Source: an uncultured Kangiellaceae bacterium
GTDB lineage: Bacteria; Pseudomonadota; Gammaproteobacteria; Enterobacterales; Kangiellaceae
DNA length: 49,533 bases
Direction: 5' to 3'
NCBI GenBank assembly: GCA_905479925.1
Contig: CAJQOL010000085.1
Location: 1 to 49,533, forward strand
The position numbers were made by a program, and so were the translations under genes. The notes beneath the pieces are model-generated. The model searched no databases and had not been told where the DNA came from. It was given only the letters and a program-made list of their open reading frames with translations. This document shows positions 18,671 through 30,700 of the stretch, piece by piece. Each line of letters starts with the position of its first letter. Position 1 is the first letter of the stretch.

Positions 18671-18760
18671 TTAGCTAAGCTCTGTATTTTTTCGTCTTAG
18701 GAAGAGCAAACAAATAACAAAATAATAAGCCAAAGTTCCGCCACCACCACTGCTTGTTGG
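18671..18760 (-). other. GlyGly-CTERM sorting signal of the giant protein
   Basis: The last ~30 residues read SSGGGG, a ~14-residue hydrophobic stretch, then RRK and a short tail. This is the GlyGly-CTERM pattern, which in known systems is cleaved by a rhomboid-family protease (rhombosortase) in organisms with type II secretion. No rhombosortase gene is in the window. Confidence 0.8.
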
Positions 18761-21700
18761 TTCTGGATCGGGCTGTGGTGTCACAATTGCCGCTACCTGA
18801 ACGTTGACGGTTGCTGAACTAGGACGGTTTTGACTATCTGTTACGGTTAACCTAAAGGTCAAACTTCCAGCCGGCGCATTATTAACAGAAGCATTCAATT
18901 GAGTACTATTGTTAATGGTTGCAGCGGGACCTCCTGTTTGCTCCCAAAGATAACCAGTAATGGTATTTCCATTTTCATTAATGGTTGCCGTTAGTTGAAT
19001 AGACTCGCCTTCTGTAATACTAGCTATTGCAGGGATAGCGACAGTTGCAGTAACCGTCGATAAACCTAATCCACCAGGGTCGACAATCGTACGATTTGCT
19101 ACACCATCGGTATCGTTTGGCCCACCATCTTCAATTAACATCATCACACACCAATGGCCTCGGCCTAAACCAAATGTGTAAGAGTCGTCATCAACTGATG
19201 GACAAATTCCCTCACTTCCTGGCGCGGAATACAACTGGTTATTGGCATCAACGACGAAACTCGTCCAACCATTCTGTGGCATCAGTTTACGATAGTTAGC
19301 ATCCAAAGGTATGCTGTTTTGAAGCGGAATAACCAGCTTAGCACTATCACCAGGGTCAATCAGCTGACTGATTTCAAAATCAAAATAGCCGGTAGCGTTT
19401 GCATAACGAGTATCACCACCATGTTGAATATATTCAGCGCTATTCTCAAGTGTTTCATCGGTTAATAACGCGCCACCGGTTTCATTGCTCAGAGAAACTC
19501 CCGATAACGAAAGCTTTAATCCAGGTTCGGTTTCAAGCACATATAACCCCTCAGAACCTTCCCCTTGACCTACTTGAGAAGCCAGCTGATGAGCAAGACT
19601 TAAACTGTCTAGGTAATCAGCAATTCCGTCTCCGTCACTATCCTGAAACCCTTCTTCGGCGTCACTAATACCATCACCGTCGCTATCGTTGGATGCTAGT
19701 AGTACCGGTGCAGTTGCAATCACATTAAGGTCGACGGTAGTTTCTAGTGATTGGTTCGGAATACCGTCATCACTAACGACTAATGTGCGACTATAAACCC
19801 CTAGCGGTAACAGCGCCGGATCAATAGTCATACTGCCGGTAACTGGATCGATAGCTAATTGGGCAGAGTCAGTTGCTCCCCAATTGAAGCTATGTTGATC
19901 CGTTAAGTTCGGATCATTGACATCTACCGCTAATGTAACTACTCCTCCATCCATAGTAATACTCGTTACTGGCTTACCATCCTGGGTTGCATCGATGCTA
20001 ACTAGCGGAGCAATATTGACCGATGTAATAGTAATGGTATGTTGATCGTTTTCCGCTAATACTGCGTTTACAGGCGGAGCAAACTCAATGACTAACTGCT
20101 CATCACCTTCACTAGTAGCGTCCTCTAATATATCAATTAAAATCCGAGTCGATTGACCAGAATAGAAAGTGATTACACCATCAGTTATTTCAACCTCACC
20201 GGTATCAACCGCAACAATATTATAATCTTCTAAATCAGCCGTTCCGCTTACGGTAAAGGGAATTTCTACCGGATAGGTTGCCGCTTCACCGGATAGCTCT
20301 ACTACAACCTCTACGGTGGCTCCCTCTTCCGCATATTGCGCTATCGGTACCAGAACTTGCGGATTTATATAAACGATTTGGGATTCTATCGTTCTATTAC
20401 CCGCCGTGTCTTCGGCCAACCAATCAACAATATGCATGCCTGATTTCAGGTGATCGGAACCAATAACCGATGCGGTTAACTGAGTATCCACATTATCGGT
20501 TACTATCACGCCATCATTTGGTACTTGCGTAAACAGGCCAGTCGCGTCAATCGTTAGACTATCACTAAGACTAATGACAGGCGCTTCGGTATCACTAGAG
20601 CTTAAGTATTCATTTAAGTTAGAAACACCATCTCCGTCCGCGTCTTCATTGGCGTCTGAAGCATCATTTGGATTTAGCCCTCTATCAACTTCCCAGCCGT
20701 CTGGCATGCCGTCATCATCGGAATCAGCGTCATTAGGATCAGACATAGCGGCAAACTCTTCGCGGTTCGTCAATCCATCCTCATCTAAATCTAAACCGGC
20801 GTCACTAGGATCTTGAGGGTCTAAGCCATTTTGTACTTCCCAGAAATCGGGTAAGCCATCGCCGTCACTATCACTAACATCATCGAGAGCGGATGTAGTA
20901 AAACGAATTACACTGCTGTCAACCGCGACTCCCGCTAAGTTATAAATAGTCACCTTAACGTAATAAACTGACGCTGCCTCTAATCGAACCAGAGTAACCG
21001 AATGTTCAAAAGCAACGTCGGCATTAGATTCTTTCTCAAATAGCGCATCGGCGTTTCTTGAATAACTCACTTGTGCAAACGCGTATTCGGATGTCGACCA
21101 ATCAACTACCGCAGTGCTTTCAGTAATATCCGTGACCGTTGGTAAGTTAACAAATGCGGGGCTGGCCAGATCAACCAAACTACCCGAGTTGAAACTAAGC
21201 AAGTCACCCTCGGTAACATCGCCATTTAAGTCCGCTAAGGTATATCTCAACTCATAGTTAGTGTTGGACGCTAACTCGCCGATTACCAATAAGTGGTTTT
21301 CGCTATAATCTAATGTACCAGCGGCCTGCCATACCGAATCTCCTAACGCTCGGTAATTTAGCAGTACAGCTGACAATTCATCAGTATCTATCTGCACGCT
21401 TGCTAATGTACCAAAACCAGTTATCACTGGCGCGCTAGTTGTCGACGGAGCAGTTTGCAGGTCTTTTTCAAACGCGTCTGTCGTTTCAGAGTCTTTGTTT
21501 CCAGAAATTAGATTCCAGAACTCGACAACCTTTGTCTTAACCGAAGCTTGCTGTGAGGTTTTAGCATTGTCCAAGGTTAATATTTCATCTAAGACTTGAT
21601 TAGCTGAATAGTTTTTATGATCTGCAGAATATACCGTACATTGATAGCGGGTATTTTCTTTGAGTTTCTTCAAAGTAAGCTTATGTTTCTTCACACGCTT

Positions 21701-24700
21701 AGCTTCGCTGACCTCATAGGTTGCTCCATTACCATCAACTTCCGTACACACCAAACGGCCGTCAGCGTTAACGTCAGTTTTCCATTCAACGGTTACGGCA
21801 TCATGGGTTAAACGGCTCACCTTAACATTTGACATAAAGTGCGGAGCACCTTGGTGTCCTCGAACTTTCGTTCTAAACGAATAAGTTTCGCTAGTTACTA
21901 AGTTCCCACTCGCATCTCTGCTTTGTACTTGGAAATAATAAATGGTATCAGGCTTAAGTCCTGTAATCGCTTGGTTATGGAATGTTTTAAGAGCATCTCC
22001 GCCACTTTCGATTTTCTGAGACGCTTTATCACTTAAACCGCCGCGCTCAGCCGCTGTAGATTCTTCCCAGCCAGGCTCGCCATAACAGACCTTAGAAAAT
22101 CCAAGTGACTTAGCGATATCGCCATAATGCCAGAATAGCGCTGACTCCCATAAGAAACCATTACTTGACTCTAAGGATTCATCAGTTCCAGTTGCGCGCA
22201 GACCGCCATAAATATCAATGAGCCCATCACCGTTAACATCAATATCAATAACATCATCACCGTTGCCGTCTTCTCTTAGCGTATATAAAACATCATCAGC
22301 TAAAACAGACGACGGTAGATCACTCGGCTGTTGAATCGTTAAACCGGCGAGGCTATTAATAACCGTTGGGTCAATCGCCTGCATAACTAAAGCGCCGTTT
22401 CTCCATCTATCACGAGTTAACAACGAACCAACCTCGGCATCAAAATCATCTCCGTCAGAATGGTTCTTGCTGCTTTTAACGCAACTTGTTTGGGTAGGAT
22501 GTAAACCATTATTGATAATCGCGCGGTCATCAAACGCACTTCGTAATGTTCCGCCACCGGCTAATAATTCATTTCTAGATACAATCAAAGAATTACCTTG
22601 ATCATCACGTAGGTTACTTAAATTTCCATCCCAGTCCTTAAGCTTTCTTTGCATCATCTGCTGATACTCAACTGCGTTATATTCATTTAACCCAATTTGA
22701 ACGCGACTATTAGGTGACAGGTCGGCGTTAGCTAATATAATAAAGAATTTCTTATCGCCGTCTTCTATCGCATCATCAATTTCAATCTGTGCCGACGAAG
22801 TCGAATTTAGGTTAAAGTAATCAACGTAAACTTGATTTGATTTCTCATCAAATTCATGGTCATGTTTACTGGTCTCGCCAGCGAAGCCGTTTCCGTTGTA
22901 ATCCGTCGCTGCATCGGTATCGACATCAATATGACCACCAATAAATCCACCCGGGCAATCTTCTGTACACGGCTCTATTGGCAACTGACCTATTTCGACT
23001 AACGCCGTTGAAGCTTCATCGGTCTTCCATCGTATAACCACACTTTGATGGGTTATGTTCTGAATTAGAGGTGCACCAACTATAACCGGTGGAGTGGTAT
23101 CGGCGGTAGCCAAGGTGGTGAAGGTGATCGGCTGACTAAGCGTTGGGCCATTACCCGCTTCATCGTTAGAAGAAACCGTTAAGGTGTACTCTGTCTCAGG
23201 TGTAAGGTCGGTCAACTGCATTACGTGCTCAATAACATAAACGTTCTCTGTTACCACATGGAATTGCTCACCGTCATTATAAGAAACACCGCTATTTGAC
23301 GCCTCATCGGTTGTCCAAATAACCGATGCTTCTGTATCAGAAATATCTATGACCATAGGCAACAATAAAATTGTCGGTGGTGTCGTATCCGGTACAGGTA
23401 ATGTAGTTACAACTTGAGGGGAACTCGTTGTAGGGCCGTTACCTAACGGATCATTAATAACCACCGAAACTTCATAGGCAGTATTGGGATCACGAGAATC
23501 AATAACAATGCGGTGACATACATCAAACTCGCTGAACACAAACTCTTCACCAGCGACAATTACTGTTCCATTAACTGGACCGTTAGCACAAAATGAAATT
23601 TCAAATTCAGTTTGCGTAATGTTAGTTGCAATAGGTCCGTCAACAAATTCTGGTGGTTCAACGCTCGGTACAAAAAGCGTTCTAAAGGTGACACTTTTTG
23701 TATCCGATACTTGCAGGTCTTTATCTACTGCATTAACCGTAGCGGTATACTCTGTATCAGGCTCAAGTCCCCACAAAACAATGCAGTTGTAGGTCGTCAA
23801 ACGTCTTGTCTCAATGACTGTGCCGTTAGACAGCTCTATTCTTCCTGTTGCCGGTTTATCGGTTTTCCAGACGATAATGGCAGCGCGATCACTAATACGG
23901 GTAATCACTGGACCGTGTATGATCTTAGGTGGTGAATCCTTATGAATAAGGAAAATATCTTCACTCGCTTCTTGATCAATAGTTCGAGGGACATTGGTGA
24001 CCGCAAACCCGGAACCTTCCGGTGGATTAACCGAAACATCGGTTAACTGGTCGGTAAAAATAGCGAAACCGAAATCACCTGATTGATTAGAAATAGCATT
24101 ACTCAGGGAGTTTTCTGCGAAGTTTTCTAGGTAATAGCTTTGCGAATCCTCGGCAAAAGAATGATCTACTACTAATCGAACATTCGGTACTTCTACGCCG
24201 TTAACATCTAACGTGCGTCCGGTTAAAATCGATAACGGTAAATTGACATCAATGTCTGTATCTACACTAACACTAGTATTGTTTGCGACATAATAAACTG
24301 CAGCAAAATCTGGGACAGGATAAGCGGCGTTTACAATTCCTGAATCAGTCTCAGTTTCTAACTGAAGGTAAGGCCGTAATTTATAATTACCAGCGGACAC
24401 CTTAAATTCAAAATAACCATCGGCATCGGTCACCGCAGGCAAATCAACCTGCTGATTATTTGCTTGGTCATGAACCGTAATCATGGTGTTATCAATGGCG
24501 TTATCCTGTGCATCTTTTAAATGCCCAGATAAGGTTATTGACGTTTGCATTACAAAGGTATCACTGGTATCTGCGCTAATCGTATAATCATTAAACTGCG
24601 TTGCTGCGATGGTACGATTTTCGAACGGCGGCGTGAATATCAAATCCATTGGCTGATCGGTAAATAACGCAACGGAAAACTGACCATTAATATCCGTTTT

Positions 24701-27700
24701 TGCTTCGCTGACTAACGAGCGACCGTGACTTTCTAAGAAGTAGCTAATTTCATCATCACCGTTAGGTTGATGCAAAATATGGCTAATCGATAAACGCGTA
24801 TCTGCAATCGGAGTACCGGAACCATCTTCCACAGTACCGCTCAGAATTGCTAACGGTAATATCACGTCTTGCACCGTAACGCCTGCGACAACAACATTAT
24901 CTTGAGCAAACAATACAGAGGCAAAATCGGGTAGCGGATATGAAGGACGATTGGCTTCACCAGCACCAAAAGGGTTAAGGTAAGGTTTAATTTTATAGTT
25001 GCCGGGCTCTACCTGGAATTGGAACAACCCGTTGCTATCAGTAAATACAGGTCTACCGATTTGCGCGTCGGTTTGTTGGTCATGAATACTGACTTTGGTA
25101 TTATCTAGAACTCTACCTAGACTATCCTGCAGAGTCCCCGATAAAGAAACACCCGCGACCAACGAGAAATTTTCTGATGAATCGCTAGTTAGCGTATAAG
25201 CTGAAACTTTAGTTACCGCTAAATCTAAACGGGAAGCTGGTGGTGTTAATAAAATATCAACCGCTTGATTAGTAAACAATGCAAATTCAAAATTTCCGCT
25301 TTCATCGGACAATGCATTACTCTCTAAGTCCGTTGCATAATTATCCAGATAAAAATCTTGCGCAGTAGTACTAAATTGATGTCGAATCGTTAAACCGACG
25401 CCCGCTAATGGTAAACCATCGGCGTCGCGAGTTTGACCAGACAACAATGCAAACGGCAGAGAAACATCTATACGTGTATTGCTATCAACGACAATGTTTT
25501 GTGGCTCATGGAGTACTGCAGCAAAATCCGGTACCGGATAAATAGGCATAACCTGCTCATTCCCTAAGGAAGGATTAAATACATCAATGACAGGTCTAAT
25601 TTGGTAAGTACCAGGGGATACAGCAAACTCAAAATATCCCTCTGCGTCAGTGGTAACTTTGTTACCAACCTGGTTCCCATTGGTTTGCAGATGAACGCTC
25701 ACTTGAACATTATCAATCGCTCTTCCCAAAGAGTCGACCAGATTTCCTGATAACTTCAAGGCGTCACCGATTAGACTAATAAGATGAATCACATCACGAT
25801 CGGCAATCGTAATTGACTCTAACGGTGGCGCACTAAATCCGGTATCTATCGGCGGATTTACGCCAATAAAATAAGAACCTGAATCCATAAACTCGAATAA
25901 ATAAGAACCATCATCTGGCGTTATTACAGAACGCAAGAACTGACGTTGAGCGTCATAAATTGACACTTCAGCGCCCACGATGGGGCTACCCTCACCACTA
26001 ATCACACCTCTAAGATTAATACCCGTTGGTTGTGGCGGCGGATTGATACTATCGTCGGTATCATCACACACATCCCCTAAACCATCGCCATCCGTATCTA
26101 ATTGATCGGGATTGGGAGACAACGGACAGTTATCAACATCATTATTGATCCCGTCATCGTCAAAATCTCGGTTTGGATGGGTAGTTGTAAAACTGACAAT
26201 CTCACTTGCGGTTAATTCGCCCAAAATATTCAAAGCATCAACCTGCAAATAATAGGTGGTCTTCTCTTGTAAACCTTGCAAATCAACACTGTGTGAATTA
26301 ACAAAATCACTGTCATTTTGAGTATTGTTTAACTCTGTAGGCGAAGCCCCATATCGAACACTTCCAGAGGAAGGTTCAGCGGTTTCCCAAGTAACCGTTG
26401 CTGAGTTATCACCAATATCGATAACAATTGGCTGAATACTAAATATCGGTGCCGCAATATTTTCTTCGGCAACGGTATTAAAATTACCTGCAGGACATTC
26501 ACTGGAATTACCCGCGGCGTCGGTTAATGTAAGACCAAACTCATAGGCGGTTTCTGGTGTAAGACCTGTGACTATTAATGAGTCCTCTGTCGCTAACTCC
26601 AAGGTGCCGTTTTGCAACCAGTCGGTGCTTCCAACGGCTCTGTAACTAACCGCAGCGGTAGTCAACTCATTCGACTGCCAACTGATTTGTGCAGTATTAA
26701 TAAAACCTGATGCCGTTGGCGTACCCTCACAAACTGGAGGCACGGTATCTGGAACATCGGTGGTGCTGCCTCTGATATCAGCGCTCACTTGATCACCGGT
26801 TAGATCTTTCGAGTAAACCGTACAGGCGTAAATTGTGTTAGCTTGCAATCCACTTAAGGTAAGAATATGGTCTTCAACAAGCGCACTATCACTAACTTCG
26901 TAGGTAATACGATCTAGCTCCGGCGGTGGTGGTGGAGGTAGAATTTCCGTATCCGCGTCAAAACTCATATTTAATAGAAGGTTTGGCGAACCATTAAGCC
27001 GCGATATTTTATCAACCGAGGCAAATCCAGACATTGAACTGGCAACCTCTTCAGGTAGCGCATCGCCATGTGCCTGAAGGTAAAGCGCGACGGCCCCTGC
27101 AACATGTGGTGCAGCCATTGAGGTACCGGAAATTGTATTAGTACCGCCATTACTCCAGGTTGATGTTATATCAGAACCTGGCGCAAACAGATCAATACAG
27201 CTACCCCAGTTAGAAAAGCTTGAGCGGCTGTCTGACGACGTTGACGCTGCAACGGTGATCGCATCAGCCACCCTGTTAGGTGAACCAGAACAAGCATTAA
27301 TATTCGAATTACCCGCGGCCACCACAAATGTGATACCCGTATCAATCGCGTTATTGACCGCTGCATCTAACGCCGACGAATTACCACCACCTAAACTCAT
27401 GTTTGCAACCGCTGGAAATACTGCGTTTTCTGCAACCCAGTCAACACCGCCAATAACTCCAGAGTTACTACCGGAACCATTACAGCCTAATACTTTTACA
27501 CCTATAAGGTTGACGTTTTTGGCAACGCCCCAAGTTGAACCACCGACAGTTCCAGCAACATGGGTACCATGGCCGTTACAGTCCGAAGCATCGGCATCAT
27601 TTTCTACAAAATCCCAACCGCTTACCGAACGACCACCAAAATCAGTATGAGAATTTAAAATACCGGTATCAATGATATAAGCATTAACACCGCTTCCATC

Positions 27701-30700
27701 TAAGTTGTAGGTATAGTCATTGGACAGCGGCAGATCAGACTGATCGATTCTATCAAGGCCCCATGTCGCATTACTTTGTGTGACGGTAGCGGACATTGTT
27801 TGGTCTTGCTCAATTAGCAAAATACGTTGATCTAAACGTAATTGATTAACTTGAGAAGAAGACATGTCCAACAAAAATCCATTGATTGAATGGGAGTAAT
27901 GTCGGATAACTTTGCCATTAACATGACTCGCAATATCATTGGATAAATCGACGACAGCAGCGGTTCTTTGCGTCGCCGTTAATACACTTATTTTGCCATT
28001 CGTTGTGGTTGACGCACCCTGCGAAACCTTCGCTTGATTAAAAACAGATTGAGGTTTTATTAAAACAATATAACGATCTTTAATAACTCTAGAGGAATCC
28101 ACTAGGCTCAGCGGTGCTAGCGTTGGCTCAGAAAAACTAGCCAGTCCTTGTTCGGCTTCACAGACTAGTCGACTATCGGAACGTAAGTTTGTTTTCCAGC
28201 CGACGGTAATGCTTTCGACGGTAGTATCGACAATCTCTGGACCATCAATAATCTCCAACCTAACCGGAATACTTCCCAATGCAAGGGTTTTAAAAGACAC
28301 AATTTCACTTAACGTGGTATTGCCTGATAAGTCACTAGATTCAACTTGAACAAAATAAACGGTGTCAGATAATAACGCTGTTAGCGGTACCAGATGCTCA
28401 CTAACCAAACCAGAAGCGCTAAAGGTTTGATCGAGCGAGTCTTCTGCCAGCCCGATGTGGGCAATGCTGCTGGACGCTTCGTCTGTGGTCCATAAAACAA
28501 GAGCGCTATCCGTGGTAATTTCTTCAATAAATGGCCCCGCCAAAATTAATGGTGTGGTCGTATCAGGCAAACCCAATGTTGTAAATTCGACTGGTTCAGA
28601 AATCGTTGGGCCATTTCCAAAAGCATCCGTTGAAGACGCAGTTAATATATAAGTGGTACTCGCCGTTAAGCCCGAAAGCACCATGCTGTGTTCTATAACG
28701 AGTGAGTCATCTTCCAGTTGGGTAGTGGTAATTCCATCAGTAAACTCAACGCCGCTGGTTGCTACTTCGTTGGTTGTCCAAGTAACCAACGCACTGGAGT
28801 CAGTAATTTCAGTCACGATCGGTCCGTCAATTACCGGCCCATCAATGTCCAAATAAAGTAGCGTTGTCACTTTTATTGGCTCACTGAGGACCGGACCATT
28901 ACCGGCAACATCGGTAATACTAACAATCACGGTATATTCTGTATTAGCAGTCAAATCGGTGATTACAATTTCATGGCAGATAGCCGCGTCGTTCAACGGG
29001 TAGTTATCATCATCAACCGAAACAACCGACGTTACCGGCTCGTCAGCACAAAATGAAACAGTGAATTGGTTGTAATCAATTGCACTTATGATCGGCCCAA
29101 CGACAAACCGAGGCAAATCGGTATCAGGGATCGCAAGCGTCCTAAAATCAGCTGGTAATTCCTCAGAACTTAATCCATCGGTATCCGCCGAGCTAACCAA
29201 GGTTTGATACTCGGTAGAAGGTGTAAGGCCGGTTAATAACACGGAGTGAAGTCTTGTTTGAGTTTCATCGGTGAAGGATGCGCCGCCGACAATAGAAACG
29301 CGACTATTCGCATTTCTATCGGTTTCCCATTCAACAACAGCAGAAACATCCGTTATATTTCTAACAATAGGACCAACGATTATTTGAACCGGTACAGCCG
29401 GAGGTAACGGTGCCGTCGTGAAACTAATAATATCGCTACCTATTACTTGTCCGTCGCTATTAAACGCGTCAACCTGAAGGAAATAGGTTGTTTCTGCGAC
29501 TAACCCATTTAAGGTAACAGCGTGGTCGAGCGCAAACTCGGTAACAGTTTCACTTAAATTTAACTGATCTGCTGATAATCCGTATTTTACCTGTCCATTT
29601 GAGGTTAGCTCTGTGCTCCAACTAACCAACGCTGAATCTGCAGTAATTTCTGTCACTTGCGGCTGAACCGTGAAAACAGGCAATACCACCTCAACTTCAA
29701 TACCGCTATTAAACTCACCTAAATCACAAGCGGCATGGTTACCTTCAACATCAAACAAAGTCACTTGATGCTCATAATCAGTTTCCACTAATAAACCAGA
29801 TAACCTAACAAAACCAAACTCACTCAGTTCCAGTGAAGCGGTTTGAATCCAGTTGCTATCCCCCTTCCTTCGATGCTCCACCACCGCAGTAGAATTTTCA
29901 TCCGCTTGCCAAGTCAAATCTGCAAATATTCCGTAACCTGTGACGGTTGGCGGAACAACACATTGAGGCGGAGTCGTATCGGGTTGATCTAACGTTGTAA
30001 AAGAAGTAATCGCACTTGCAATTGCCCCTTCAATATCCGTTGAATAAACAACGCATCGATAGTCAGTGCTTGGCTCCAAACCATTAAGGGTTAAAATTTG
30101 ATTCTTTTTACGATCAATTTTGTTAACTTCATAAGAGCCGTTGACCGACTCACAAATCATTCGGCTGTCGGCACTTAGGTTAGTTGTCCAATTTAAAGTT
30201 GCACTGGTAGCAGTTAATCGTTCGATAATTGGCCCAGTTATAATTTCTATCAGCAACGGCTCACCATCGTTGAGCGTCGTAAACGAATAGGTCGAGCTAA
30301 TAATACTATTACCCGCCAGGTCATTTGAGGTAACCGAATAATAATAAGTGGTGGCTGGCTGAAGATTGGTTACGCTTATAGCATGAGCCGAAGAAAAATC
30401 AGTCGAGCTCTCAATTCTATCTAGGTCATTGGACGATGTTCCAAGCATTGCCAAAGTCGAAGACGATTCGTCTGTTCTCCAGCTAATTAATGCACTGCTT
30501 GCAGCAATATCTTGAACCAGTGGACGACCAATCAACTGAGGCGCTTGGACATCCGGTGTATTTTTAGTAACGAAGGTAACCGAGTCTGATACTACAGGCC
30601 CATTACCCTGACCATCTTTTGAAGAAACATGTAGTTGATAGACCGTGCCAGGATTCAAACCAATGACTTGCACCCGATGCTGACGACTTAAACTGTCGTC

